A stretch of 64,000 bases of DNA from Niabella sp. (lineage in GTDB: Bacteria > Bacteroidota > Bacteroidia > Chitinophagales > Chitinophagaceae): positions 1 through 64,000 of the forward strand of contig NZ_JASLGT010000018.1 in the NCBI RefSeq assembly GCF_030150205.1, written 5' to 3'. How positions within the stretch are numbered: position 1 is the stretch's first letter; every line of letters starts with the position of its first letter. The notes under the pieces are model-generated. The model was not told the DNA's origin. It ran no database searches and saw only the letters and a list, made by a program, of their open reading frames with translations. Both the position numbers and the translations under genes were made by a program. Positions 9,701-17,519 of this stretch are shown piece after piece.

Positions 9701-9814
9701 ACTTACAGCTTGGTAAACGGCACCATGCGGTATGAAAAAGATAAAGGCGATCAGGTTACATTCAGTACCCGGTCCGGAACGGTCCTCAATGCCAGTTTTA
9801 CCTATAAATTTTAG
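6779..9814 (+). CDS. TonB-dependent outer-membrane receptor with N-terminal STN signalling domain
   Basis: A 1011-residue outer-membrane receptor. Order: signal peptide (1-21), STN (secretin/TonB N-terminal) domain at about 25-95, carboxypeptidase-regulatory-like domain at about 103-180 (GQIIDATNAEPVANVSV), plug with RGMSERYNEALIDGVPMPG near residues 245-265, then a 22-strand-type barrel ending in TYKF. The STN domain is the part that contacts a FecR partner, and fecR is directly upstream. There is no SusD-like gene, and the plug lacks the usual SusC signature, so it more likely imports a small ligand such as an iron complex or peptide than a glycan. The ligand is unknown. Confidence 0.9.
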   Translation: MRRRLFWVIVFITILTGNVFSQERAQYSRELLTTRLERITKAFNIHLIYDANSIAGRYAPAFGAGTADIMALLNSSVSEAGLRARQQKGNTYILLPNPFGKLKGQIIDATNAEPVANVSVTMGSYYTVSDEKGRFEATLPPGNYNALFSHVGYEKKTVWGISITPGAAISLDLSLRPAKPALAEVKKNATLTGETIASHYVRRKAAATITDGVSAEQILASPDIYVGDVLKRVNGVSSVGNKSIGIRGMSERYNEALIDGVPMPGISINQRKFSFDIFPKEMIGSIVISKTALPDKAAEFSGGQVAINTLSIPNAAFTRITVGAGTNLQNTGQDFYRLGKIPVSSFWGLTNRTATPPDLHEVRNNLLPEEALKPLRYKAAPNYNAGFALGRAYALNERLNLGLVAGISLRENQDRILTGNIRRTQLMPWNEMPDPEEAPGAIYRFSSGVGSILNIGLQGRRFNSSFKNIYTTFFEDNYHEAYRIYEDSSRRRFKDIFQEPVYSRLRQHKIEARYDINRFLNAEAFGAVTYIRQTISDQRKFRYFGTQEGMDTEYDRPNILRSGAQHTEYDLRKTDSRVWLQKDETVYNIGAAVSARLVHRPSLSVLLKTGYNGLFKSAVLSSLHIFPAIIDQSYDIRGTYDVLFARSYVPAGPDKKPYYTDYKNGLAYSGRSDDNAFYLLADNTFFKKLRLAGGLRAEYLGFNTRGLVNPFATSIEGWLLKPSANLRYAVTPEMNIRAAYFKTRLLPDFREASDFAIFDYELDAEIRGQQFTLTTVDNFDLRYEWFPAIDELISVSGFYKRLKRPVELLTTGEMGYLYYVSQVGGRNKGIEIEIRKSMAFLSKKGFIPKLYFTGNATANWSEVKEVYSQNPNQQIKWPNRPLFNQVPWVVNAGLVYSGDTWGMGAWYNRSGPKMFIVNNNPNFIEYENGVNLLDAQLYINLLKNKGQLVLNVNNLLNPVRLYYINAKAFKTDSRTYSLVNGTMRYEKDKGDQVTFSTRSGTVLNASFTYKF

Positions 9815-9985
9815 GAAGCGTCTAAAAAAACGGCAATACCGGGGAGATAGTACGGGTAACAAAAACTATTTTCCGGAATGGAGCTGTATGTTTCGCAAAC
9901 CTTTAAAAAAAATCTTCTTTTTTTCAGGGACATTTTCACTGGTTGTAACGATATAATGCGGGATCTACCCCCTTATATTTAAATA

Positions 9986-10720
9986 ATGCAAATGAAATCT
10001 GAATTCAATAAAAGGTTTTTTTTATCCGCAACACTGCTTTGTTGGTTTGCTGTTTGTTTGGCCCAGGTAAAGCCCGGCATAAAGGCAGGACTCAACGTTT
10101 CGAATGTATACCAACTCAATGATGGCAAAAAGGTAGGCACGCAGCCTAATATCGGGTTTCAAGCCGGTGTTACGATGGATGTTCCGGTTAGCAAAAGCTT
10201 CTTTATACAGCCGGGTTTGCTGTTTTCTACCAAAGGAGCTTATGAAGAGGAGCGTACTGATGGCATAACCGCCCGGTTTACGCAAACACCTTTTTACATA
10301 GAATTACCGGTTAATGCGGTATACGCGCTTCCGGTGGGAAGGGCTGCATTGCTGCTGGGCGGCGGTCCGTATCTTGCCTATGGCCTGGGCGGCACTTATA
10401 AACTGAGATTAAAGGAAGGCGCCAATACATTTACAAAAGAAGGAAGCCTGCGCTTTAAGGATGATATGTCGCAACAGGAAGTAGCAGAGCTACAGAACAT
10501 GCAATACTGGGAAGACCTTCCCTCCCAAATAACATATGCCCGCCCCTTTGATTTGGGTATAGGAGTTTTAGCGGGATTCAGATTTAAAGAAAAATGGATC
10601 ATTCAATACAATGCCCAGGCAGGTATTCTGAACCTGCTACCGTCCGTTGCCGGCCAAAAAATATCTAACATTTCCATGAGGAGCACCCAATTTTGTATTT
10701 CAGCGGGATACCTGTTCTAA
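9986..10720 (+). CDS. PorT-like outer-membrane beta-barrel protein
   Basis: A 244-residue protein with a signal peptide (to about residue 27, ending in CLAQ) and a repeated amphipathic beta pattern typical of the eight-stranded OmpA/PorT-type barrels of Bacteroidota (GIKAGLNVSNVYQL, FFIQPGLLFSTKGAY, ELPVNAVYAL). It ends in an aromatic residue (AGYLF), as barrel proteins do. Two ATGs are possible (9986 and 9992). It lies 171 bases after the TonB receptor on the same strand and may belong to the same regulon. The function is unknown; the barrel type is the only supported statement. Confidence 0.75.
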   Translation: MQMKSEFNKRFFLSATLLCWFAVCLAQVKPGIKAGLNVSNVYQLNDGKKVGTQPNIGFQAGVTMDVPVSKSFFIQPGLLFSTKGAYEEERTDGITARFTQTPFYIELPVNAVYALPVGRAALLLGGGPYLAYGLGGTYKLRLKEGANTFTKEGSLRFKDDMSQQEVAELQNMQYWEDLPSQITYARPFDLGIGVLAGFRFKEKWIIQYNAQAGILNLLPSVAGQKISNISMRSTQFCISAGYLF

Positions 10721-10746
10721 CACATTTAATACTAAACTAAAAAAAC

Positions 10747-11292
10747 ATGAAGAAAATTATTATTACGGTTGCTGCCTTTTTTTCCCTTTGCAATGTATCG
10801 GATGCCCAGGATGAAAAATACGATCCTCAAACCGAAAAGATAAACCTGGGTGTTGGTATGGGTTTTGACTATGGAGGTTTGGGAGCAAATTTGCTGGTGT
10901 ATCCTCAAAAAAATATAGGAGTGTTTGCAGGTGGCGGCTATGCCCTTGCAGGCTTTGGGTATAATGTAGGCGTTAAAGGCCGGTTTTTTTTGAAAGAAGG
11001 ATCGGCAGTCTCTCCATTCCTTATGGGTATGTACGGGTACCATACAGCTATAAGAGTAGAAAACAATACCGCTTTAAATAAACTGTTTTATGGGCCAACT
11101 TTTGCCGCAGGTATCGATTGGCGTGTAGGCAGGTTGAGGAAGAATTACCTTTCTATAGCATTGACGGTGCCGGTGCGTAATGGAGATGAAAAAACGTACC
11201 GGGATGCGCTCGTTAATAACCACGGGGCACAATTTGAAAACGACTTCCTGCCCGTCGGTCTGTCGCTGGGCTACCGTTTGCGGCTTAAATAA
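10747..11292 (+). CDS. Small outer-membrane beta-barrel protein
   Basis: A 181-residue protein with a signal peptide ending NVSDAQ (residue 21) and alternating hydrophobic/glycine-rich strands (NLGVGMGFDYGGLGANLLVY, FAGGGYALAGFGYNVGVKGR), ending SLGYRLRLK. It looks like a small beta-barrel with no family I can name. It starts 26 bases after the previous barrel gene and is followed by a good terminator, so it is the last gene of the fecR-TonB receptor-barrel run. Confidence 0.65.
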   Translation: MKKIIITVAAFFSLCNVSDAQDEKYDPQTEKINLGVGMGFDYGGLGANLLVYPQKNIGVFAGGGYALAGFGYNVGVKGRFFLKEGSAVSPFLMGMYGYHTAIRVENNTALNKLFYGPTFAAGIDWRVGRLRKNYLSIALTVPVRNGDEKTYRDALVNNHGAQFENDFLPVGLSLGYRLRLK

Positions 11293-11316
11293 TTTTACCA
11301 AAACCACCTGTAGAGT

Positions 11317-11346
11317 CCGGGCTGCTGTTAGAGGCGGCCCGTTTTT
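11317..11346 (+). terminator. Rho-independent terminator after the small barrel gene
   Basis: The stem CGGGC (11318-11322) pairs with GCCCG (11337-11341), with a short internal extension, followed by TTTTT at 11342-11346. It lies 25 bases after the stop. Confidence 0.6.
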
Positions 11347-12008
11347 GCGTTGATGCAATTTTGCTCATGAAAATGCTTTATAATGAACCGCGATCAAAAT
11401 TATCAGTATGGCAATTTATTGAGCAACCGGTATGCAGCAGGTGAGCTGTTCTGATACAGGGTTCTGAAAAGGCAATGACATTCATAAACAAATATCCAAA
11501 TGCAAAGCGTGACAGGCCCAAAACCATTTCTCCTGTTTTGTTCCATCGGAACAATCTATTGGTAGCCAGGTTACGGCCGAAGATCATTGGGTGTGCCGTA
11601 GGTACACCCCCTATAAAGATAATTTTGATGCCGGTTCATTATTAATAGCGAACAAGGATTAATTTTTGATTGATGAGTGCACCAAGCCATTCGCTAAGCA
11701 AAAAGAGAAGCCGATCACAACATTTAGGCGCAGCATCTGCTGAAAGAGACTGGGCTTTCGACCTGTAATGAACCAAGCGGATTTTTTACCTGATTACAGC
11801 TTTTCTGGCGCAGCAGCAATAAGACCGGCAATTTTCGGATCATAAGTTAACGGTCCAGGACCCATGGTCCTGGATCATTACCGTCACAGACCCGAAAGCA
11901 ATAATAATTTTGAACCTGGCTCATTATCATCGGTCTCCAAAAATATACAGGGTAATTGTCGGAATAAATTTGTCTACCTACTAATAGGTAGGTATCTTTG
12001 GCGACGAA
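11347..12008. repeat. Gene-free interval with palindromic repeat elements
   Basis: No convincing gene. The stretch holds hairpin-forming units: TTGTTCC-atc-GGAACAA (11538-11554), GGGTGTGCC-gta-GGTACACCC (11589-11609) and TCCAGGACC-cat-GGTCCTGGA (11854-11874). The first two, with the sequence between them, resemble a dispersed element; a related GTGCC-gta-GGCAC hairpin occurs at 24355-24367. Short open frames here (for example 11378-11587, minus) read through the repeat and are not believable proteins. Confidence 0.6.
11969..12000 (+). promoter_or_regulatory. tetR-fabF promoter with an operator-like inverted repeat between -33 and -7
   Basis: TTTG at 11969-11972 (-33) and TATCTTTG at 11993-12000 (-7) are 20 bases apart. 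Between them lies the inverted repeat CTACCTA-ctaa-TAGGTAG (11974-11991). A dimeric TetR-type repressor bound there would block the polymerase, which suggests autoregulation by the gene just downstream. The transcript would begin about 5 bases before the ATG at 12009. Confidence 0.65.
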
Positions 12009-12566
12009 ATGAGTACGCGGTCAGAGATCATACGCATCGGGGATGCCCTTTTAAGGGAGCGGGGCTTCAATGCCTTTAGTTTTTCGGATATTTCCCGGAT
12101 GCTTCAGATCAGGAATGCCTCTATTCACTATTATTTTCCTACAAAAACAGCATTAGGACTGGCGATCATCGCAATGTATGAGGAACGGTTTGCCCAGCTC
12201 CGGCAGGAATTAAAAGACCGGCCGGTAATGGAAAAGCTGGAAGCCTTTTTTAATGTGTATATTGCTGCTAAGGAAGAGGATAAGATCTGCCTGGTGGGGT
12301 CCCTGGCCACTGATTTCTACACGGTGGATGCTGAAATACAGGAGGCACTCGGCAAAATGGTGCAACAGGTGCTGCACTGGCTGATGTCGATACTGGAAGA
12401 GGGAAAGAATGAAGGGCTCTTTTTCTTTGCCCTGCCGGTGCGTACAAAGGCGCTGATGATCACCACCAATATGATTGCGGCGCTGCAGTTAACCCGGATT
12501 ACCGGTAAGAAAGATTTTAAAGAAATAAAACAAACATTAATAAACGAATTAATCCATAAACCATGA
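12009..12566 (+). CDS. TetR/AcrR-family transcriptional regulator
   Basis: A 185-residue repressor-type protein. The N-terminal TetR helix-turn-helix domain spans about residues 5-55 (RERGFNAFSFSDISRML, then ASIHYYFPTKTALG). The remaining helices form the ligand-binding and dimer domain, which gives no hint of the ligand. The gene overlaps fabF by 4 bases (ATGA), so the two are translationally coupled. An operator-like palindrome sits between the promoter elements, which suggests that the protein represses its own operon. Coupling to a ketoacyl synthase suggests that the ligand is lipid-like, but that is inference. Confidence 0.88.
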   Translation: MSTRSEIIRIGDALLRERGFNAFSFSDISRMLQIRNASIHYYFPTKTALGLAIIAMYEERFAQLRQELKDRPVMEKLEAFFNVYIAAKEEDKICLVGSLATDFYTVDAEIQEALGKMVQQVLHWLMSILEEGKNEGLFFFALPVRTKALMITTNMIAALQLTRITGKKDFKEIKQTLINELIHKP

Positions 12567-13807
12567 AACGTGTAGTTGTAACAGGACTGGGTGCATTAAC
12601 GCCCATCGGCAATAATGTAGATGATTTCTGGCAGGCGCTGATCAATGGCGTCAGCGGTGCGGCGCCCATTACGAAGTTTGATGCTTCAAAATTCAAGACC
12701 CGGTTTGCCTGTGAGCTCAAAAATTTTGATCCACTCACATACATCGAAAAGTCGGAGGCACGCCGTTATGACCTGTATACCCAATATGCACTGATCAGCG
12801 TTGCAGAGGCGGTGCAAAACGCCGGTATCTCTTTTGAAGCGTTGAACCGTGACCGCATCGGTGTGATCTGGGGATCGGGCAACGGGGGCATCCAGACCTT
12901 TCAGCAGCAGGTAATGGAATTTGCCCAGGGCGATGGCACGCCTCGGTTTAACCCATTTTTTATTCCCAAAATGATCGTGGATATTGCCTCGGGTATCATC
13001 TCGATCAAATACGGGTTAAGGGGCATCAATTTTACAACGGTTTCCGCCTGCGCTACTTCCAATACGGCCATTATCGATGCCTTTAATTATATCAAATGGG
13101 GAAAGGCCGATATGATCATTACCGGTGGTTCTGAAGCGGCGATCAATGAAACGGGTGTGGGTGGATTTAATGCTGCCAAAGCGCTTTCTACCAATAATGA
13201 GGAAGCGGCTACGGCTTCCCGTCCCTTTGATGTAACCCGGGATGGGTTTGTAATGGGAGAGGGCGCCGGGGCCATCATCCTGGAAGAATGGGAACATGCA
13301 AAACGCCGGGGCGCGCCCATCATCGCAGAGATCGTTGGTGGGGGTATGGCCGGGGATGCCTATCATCTTACAGGAACCCACCCAGAGGGTGATGGTGCGC
13401 GTCTGGGGATGCTGGCTGCGCTGGAAGATGCTGATATTAAGCCGGAAGCCATCGATTACCTGAATACCCATGCCACATCGACCCTGCAGGGAGATTTAAG
13501 CGAGCTGAAGGCGGCTGAACGGGTATTTGGAAGGGAAAGCAGGCTGAATATCAGTGCTACTAAATCGATGACGGGGCATTTACTGGGAGCCGCGGGTGCA
13601 GTGGAAGCTATTGCCTGTATCAAAGCGGTGGAAAAAAATATCATACCGCCTACGATCAATTCAAAAGAAATAGAACCGGCGTTCAAAGATATATTTGATC
13701 TTACCTTACATAAAGCGCAGGAAAAAGAAGTACGTTATGCTATGAGTAATACCTTTGGATTTGGCGGACATATTGCTACTTCTGTTTTTAAGAAATACGA
13801 AGCGTAG
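12563..13807 (+). CDS. Beta-ketoacyl-ACP synthase II (FabF/KAS II family)
   Basis: A 414-residue condensing enzyme of the thiolase fold that elongates acyl-ACP with malonyl-ACP. The Cys-His-His triad is present: Cys163 in SACATS, His303 in NTHATST and His339 in TGHLLGAAG. The second motif has Ala where most FabF proteins have Gly (NTHGTST). It is co-transcribed with the upstream tetR and has no acpP, fabD or fabG next to it. It is therefore more likely an accessory KAS under TetR control than the housekeeping fabF. A role in a specialised lipid or polyene pathway is possible. Confidence 0.9.
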   Translation: MKRVVVTGLGALTPIGNNVDDFWQALINGVSGAAPITKFDASKFKTRFACELKNFDPLTYIEKSEARRYDLYTQYALISVAEAVQNAGISFEALNRDRIGVIWGSGNGGIQTFQQQVMEFAQGDGTPRFNPFFIPKMIVDIASGIISIKYGLRGINFTTVSACATSNTAIIDAFNYIKWGKADMIITGGSEAAINETGVGGFNAAKALSTNNEEAATASRPFDVTRDGFVMGEGAGAIILEEWEHAKRRGAPIIAEIVGGGMAGDAYHLTGTHPEGDGARLGMLAALEDADIKPEAIDYLNTHATSTLQGDLSELKAAERVFGRESRLNISATKSMTGHLLGAAGAVEAIACIKAVEKNIIPPTINSKEIEPAFKDIFDLTLHKAQEKEVRYAMSNTFGFGGHIATSVFKKYEA

Positions 13808-13813
13808 GGGAAA

Positions 13814-13916
13814 AGTATTCAGTTGTCAGTAATGAGTTATCAGTGATGAGCGTCTCGTGTTCAATTATCTGAAGCTGTGAAACTAAAAACTGAAGACTGA
13901 TAACTGATAACTGAGT
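13814..13916. repeat. CAGTTATCAGT-type phrase repeats, partly inverted
   Basis: The fabF-hpf gap contains AGTTATCAGT (13835-13844) and, inverted, two overlapping copies of ACTGATAACT (13896-13905 and 13903-13912), plus related ATTCAGTTGTCAG and AACTGAAGACTG phrases. A hairpin is possible. Similar phrases occur after the BamA-like gene (about 44884-44995). Confidence 0.55.
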
Positions 13917-13976
13917 ACTAAAAACCCAACCTTTTGCGCCCCGGATTGTAATATTGGTAGATCAAATCATCCCACT

Positions 13977-14294
13977 ATGGAAATACGTTTGAATACAGAT
14001 AATAATTTTACGGCCTCTGAAGCTTTTTTTGAAAAAGTAAGCGCCGAATTAACAAAGAAACTGCATCGTTTTAACGAATATATTACTACTGCTGAAGTGT
14101 TTTTTGGCGATGAAAACAGCGGTAAAACCGGCACCCATGATAAGCGCTGCACCATTGAAGTGCGCCCCCGGAACCTGCACCCGGAAGCCGTAACGCATTT
14201 TGCAGATACGGTGGACCATGCCTTTAACGGGGCTGTGGATAAAATAAGAAATTTGCTGGACAGTCGCATCGGGAAACTCCAAAATAAGGGGTAA
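13977..14294 (+). CDS. HPF/RaiA-family ribosome hibernation-like protein (short form)
   Basis: A 105-residue protein with the beta-alpha-beta-beta-beta-alpha pattern of the S30AE family: N-terminal MEIRLNTDNNFTASEAFFEK, a central ITTAEVFFGDENSG strand-loop, and a basic C-terminal helix (AVDKIRNLLDSRIGKLQNKG). Short members bind the 30S decoding centre and help form 100S or inactive ribosomes in stationary phase. The protein lacks the C-terminal dimerisation domain of long HPF. It is a stand-alone gene upstream of nrdB. The assignment rests on fold pattern and length, so alternatives are not excluded. Confidence 0.65.
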   Translation: MEIRLNTDNNFTASEAFFEKVSAELTKKLHRFNEYITTAEVFFGDENSGKTGTHDKRCTIEVRPRNLHPEAVTHFADTVDHAFNGAVDKIRNLLDSRIGKLQNKG

Positions 14295-14360
14295 AATATT
14301 TCCACAGCCTGTGTATAACAAGTTTCCCGCGTCTCAACTTTATATGATTAATTTGTAGTC

Positions 14361-14407
14361 GGCTTTTTAGTAAAAGATCCCCGGATCAAGCCGCTAAAAG
14401 CCTCCCC
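14361..14407 (+). terminator. Possible terminator downstream of the hpf-like gene
   Basis: GGCTTTTTAG (14361-14370) can pair with CTAAAAGCC (14394-14402) with one bulged T. There is an inner GATCC/GGATC pairing and a pyrimidine tail TCCCCTTTTT. The structure is imperfect. Confidence 0.35.
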
Positions 14408-14460
14408 TTTTTGTTATCATACAATGCTTTCGGGCGGAAAGCAGCGTCTTATTCCGGTTA

Positions 14461-14478
14461 GGAAATAGTATTATTTCC
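14461..14478. promoter_or_regulatory. Inverted repeat upstream of nrdB
   Basis: GGAAATA-gtat-TATTTCC is a perfect 7-4-7 inverted repeat about 70 bases before the nrdB ATG. It does not look like the NrdR box consensus. It may be an operator for another regulator. Confidence 0.35.
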
Positions 14479-14547
14479 AAAGGGGTAATTGTCGTCTCTG
14501 CGCTCAGCGTTTGAAGAACCGATTTTTAAAGAACAAGAATATTATAT

Positions 14548-15522
14548 ATGGGCTTATTTGATAAACGCGTAAATTATAAACCTTTTGAGTACCCGGAGGT
14601 TTTGAAGTTTACAGAAGCAATCAACAAATCATTTTGGGTGCACTCTGAAGTGGATTTTACGGCGGATGTGCAGGATTTTCACAGTCACCTGAACATTGCA
14701 CAGCGGAATGCCATTAAGAACAGCCTGCTGGCGATCGCACAGATCGAGGTAGCGGTAAAGTCATTCTGGGGCAATTTATACAACCATATGCCCAAGCCCG
14801 AATTAAACGGTTTGGGCAGCACTTTTGCGGAGTGTGAGTTTCGTCATTCTGAAGCTTATTCCCGCCTGCTGGAAGTACTGGGCTATAACGACGAATTTTC
14901 CAAACTGGTGGAAGAGCCGGTGATTGCAGAGCGTATTAAATATCTTTCCGAAGCATTAAAGGATGCCAAATCTGCAGATCCAAAGGAATATACCCTTTCG
15001 CTGATCCTGTTTGCGATCCTGATCGAGAACGTATCCCTGTTCAGTCAGTTTGCGATCATCCTTTCCTTTACCCGTTTCCGCGGGCTGATGAAGAATGTAA
15101 GCAATATCATTGCCTGGACCTCCGTAGATGAGCAGATCCATGCCAATGCCGGCGTATACCTGATCAACAAGATCAGGGAAGAATACCCCGAACTGATTGA
15201 TGAAGCCATGGAATACCGCATTATGGCCCTGGTACGCGATTCTATTGAAGTGGAAGGCCGCATTATTGACTGGATCTTTTCCGAAGGGGAGATCGATACC
15301 ATCAATAAAACAAACCTGCTGAACTTTATGAAGTTCCGGGTGGACGAAAGCTTTGAAAAACTGGGATTCGCCAAACAATTCAATGTTTCGATGGAAGAAT
15401 ACCGGCCGATGCAATGGTTCGAAGAAGAAGTATTTGCCAACAGCCTGGATGATTTCTTTGCAAAACGGCCGGTGGAATATACCAAGCACGATAAGAGCAT
15501 TACGTATAACGACCTGTTTTAG
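14548..15522 (+). CDS. nrdB: Class I ribonucleotide reductase small (radical) subunit
   Basis: A 324-residue all-helical ferritin-like protein that houses the dimetal centre and radical. The metal-ligand motifs are in order: Glu in IAQIEVAVKS, ExxH in EFRHSEAY, Glu in IENVSLF and ExxH in VDEQIHA. The Tyr of HSEAY aligns with the radical tyrosine of E. coli NrdB, so a tyrosyl-radical enzyme is likely. The C-terminus (HDKSITYNDLF) is the peptide that docks into NrdA. nrdA follows 252 bases downstream on the same strand, so the order is B then A with a repeat-bearing gap. Confidence 0.95.
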   Translation: MGLFDKRVNYKPFEYPEVLKFTEAINKSFWVHSEVDFTADVQDFHSHLNIAQRNAIKNSLLAIAQIEVAVKSFWGNLYNHMPKPELNGLGSTFAECEFRHSEAYSRLLEVLGYNDEFSKLVEEPVIAERIKYLSEALKDAKSADPKEYTLSLILFAILIENVSLFSQFAIILSFTRFRGLMKNVSNIIAWTSVDEQIHANAGVYLINKIREEYPELIDEAMEYRIMALVRDSIEVEGRIIDWIFSEGEIDTINKTNLLNFMKFRVDESFEKLGFAKQFNVSMEEYRPMQWFEEEVFANSLDDFFAKRPVEYTKHDKSITYNDLF

Positions 15523-15671
15523 CCTCGCTCCCAACCCCTCTCCAAAAGAGAGTGGCGAAAGAAAGACTCAATAGGTACTATAATATAGCTGGAATGATGA
15601 AGGGATTGCGATCCTATCCATTTCAAAAGGATGGAGGAAAAAAGTAAGATGCTATATAGCCGGAACGATGC

Positions 15672-15712
15672 AGTGTGCGACGCAAGGAAGCTGCCACCTG
15701 CACCTCAGCCGG
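15672..15712 (+). repeat. Dispersed 41-bp repeat, copy 1
   Basis: The 41 bases starting AGTGTGCGACGCAAGG and ending TCAGCCGG match 24413-24453 at 37 of 41 positions by direct comparison. It lies in the nrdB-nrdA gap. The rest of that gap (15523-15774) also contains a small CTCTC/GAGAG hairpin (15538-15552). Confidence 0.7.
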
Positions 15713-15774
15713 TATAAAAACAATGATGCACAATAGAACCTTAAACCTTGAACTTTAAACAATAAACTTTTTAC

Positions 15775-17421
15775 ATGGAAAGGCTTTGGTGGAAAAATGA
15801 AGAAAGCGAACAGATCCTGAACCGGGGATACCTGTTAAACGGCGAAACAGTAGAAAAAGCAATTGACCGTGTGTGTACCGCTGCAGCCCAGCGCCTGTAC
15901 AAGCCGGAATTGAAAGAAGCCTTTAAAGAAATGGTGGAGAATGGCTGGATGAGCTTCAGCTCTCCTATATGGGCCAATATGGGCACCGAAAGAGGACTGC
16001 CCATTTCCTGTTTTAATGTACATATGCCGGATAATATTGAAGGCATCACACATAAATTGGGTGAAGTGATCATGCAGACCAAGATCGGAGGTGGTACCTC
16101 TGCGTATTTTGGTTCGCTGCGTGGAAGGGGCAGTGCGGTTACAGATAACGGAAAGAGCAGTGGTGCGGTAAGCTTTATGCGGTTGTTTGATACGGCGATG
16201 GACACTATCTCACAGGGCGGTGTGCGCCGGGGAGCTTTTGCAGCCTACCTCGATATTGACCACCCGGATATTGGCGAATTTTTAAATATTAAAGATATCG
16301 GGCATCCCATTCAGAACCTGTTTAACGCAGTGTGCGTACCCGACTACTGGATGCAGGAGATGATTGATGGGGATATTGCAAAAAGAGAAATATGGGCGCG
16401 TGTACTGGAAAGCCGCCAGCAGAAAGGATTGCCGTATATTTTTTATACGGATAATGTGAACAAGAACAAGCCCCAGGTATACAAAGATCTGAACCTGACG
16501 GTGAACGGAAGCAATCTTTGTTCGGAGATCATGCTGCCTTCTACAGAAGACGAATCATTTATTTGCTGTTTGTCTTCCCTGAACCTGGAACTGTATGATG
16601 AGTGGAAAGATACCGACGCCATCAAGCTGGCCGTATTCTTCCTGGATGCGGTGTTGCAGGAGTTCATTGCAAAAACAGAAGACAACCATTACCTGGCCAA
16701 TGCCAACCGGTTTGCAAAACGGCACCGGGCACTGGGACTGGGTGTATTGGGCTGGCACTCTTACCTGCAGCGTAATATGATCGCATTTGAAAGCATGAAG
16801 GCCAAGCAGCTGACCCATTCCATCTTTTCTGAGCTGCAGGAAAAAACAGAAAAAGCCACGATGGAGCTGGCCCGCATTTATGGCGAACCGGAGCTGCTGA
16901 AAGGGTATGGCCGTCGCAATACCACGGTAATGGCTATTGCGCCCACCACTTCTTCTTCCGCTATCCTGGGACAATCTTCACCCGGTATTGAGCCGTTTGT
17001 AAGCAACTATTACAAAGCAGGATTATCAAAAGGAAACTTTATCCGCAAAAACAAATACCTGAAGACCCTGCTGGAAGAAAAAGGACTGGATACTGAAGAT
17101 ATATGGCGCAGCATTATGCTGAACCACGGCAGCGTACAACACCTGGAAGGATTGACAGAACATGAAAAAGATGTATTCAAAACTTTCCGGGAGATCAGTC
17201 AGCTGGAGATCATTCAACAAGCATCGATCCGCCAGAAATTTGTGGATCAGGGGCAGAGTCTGAACCTGAATATTCCTCCGGGGCTGCCGGTAAAAGAAGT
17301 AAACAAATTACTGATCGAAGCCTGGAAGCTGGGTGTAAAAACCCTGTACTACCAGCGGAGTCAGAGTGTTTCAAAAGAACTGGTGAACACACTCACCGTG
17401 TGCAGCAGTTGCGAATCGTAA
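15775..17421 (+). CDS. nrdA: Class I ribonucleotide reductase large (catalytic) subunit
   Basis: A 548-residue catalytic subunit reducing ribonucleoside diphosphates. Active-site residues are visible: Cys in ISCFNVH, the NLCSEI loop (Asn, Cys and Glu), the second redox Cys in FICCLSSLNL, the Tyr-Tyr pair in KTLYYQRSQS and the C-terminal CSSC thiol pair. It is shorter than E. coli NrdA (about 760) because the N-terminal ATP-cone is absent; the protein starts directly with the NrdA N-terminal helical domain. NrdB here has no ATP-cone either, so dATP inhibition through a cone seems to be missing. A strong terminator follows. Confidence 0.95.
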   Translation: MERLWWKNEESEQILNRGYLLNGETVEKAIDRVCTAAAQRLYKPELKEAFKEMVENGWMSFSSPIWANMGTERGLPISCFNVHMPDNIEGITHKLGEVIMQTKIGGGTSAYFGSLRGRGSAVTDNGKSSGAVSFMRLFDTAMDTISQGGVRRGAFAAYLDIDHPDIGEFLNIKDIGHPIQNLFNAVCVPDYWMQEMIDGDIAKREIWARVLESRQQKGLPYIFYTDNVNKNKPQVYKDLNLTVNGSNLCSEIMLPSTEDESFICCLSSLNLELYDEWKDTDAIKLAVFFLDAVLQEFIAKTEDNHYLANANRFAKRHRALGLGVLGWHSYLQRNMIAFESMKAKQLTHSIFSELQEKTEKATMELARIYGEPELLKGYGRRNTTVMAIAPTTSSSAILGQSSPGIEPFVSNYYKAGLSKGNFIRKNKYLKTLLEEKGLDTEDIWRSIMLNHGSVQHLEGLTEHEKDVFKTFREISQLEIIQQASIRQKFVDQGQSLNLNIPPGLPVKEVNKLLIEAWKLGVKTLYYQRSQSVSKELVNTLTVCSSCES

Positions 17422-17447
17422 ACAAGCTATTTGACGGATACATTATT

Positions 17448-17477
17448 AAAAGATCAGGATTCTCCTGATCTTTTTTT
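17448..17477 (+). terminator. Rho-independent terminator after nrdA
   Basis: A perfect 12-bp stem AAAAGATCAGGA (17448-17459) / TCCTGATCTTTT (17463-17474) with a TTC loop, running into a T-tract. Confidence 0.85.
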
Positions 17478-17519
17478 ATATGGTCCTGAATATAATTTAT
17501 ATTCGGAAGTAAAAACGAT

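Noticed and set aside
11378..11587. Minus-strand 69-codon frame reading NLATNRLFRWNKT
   Set aside because: It is the translation of a palindromic repeat unit, not a protein.
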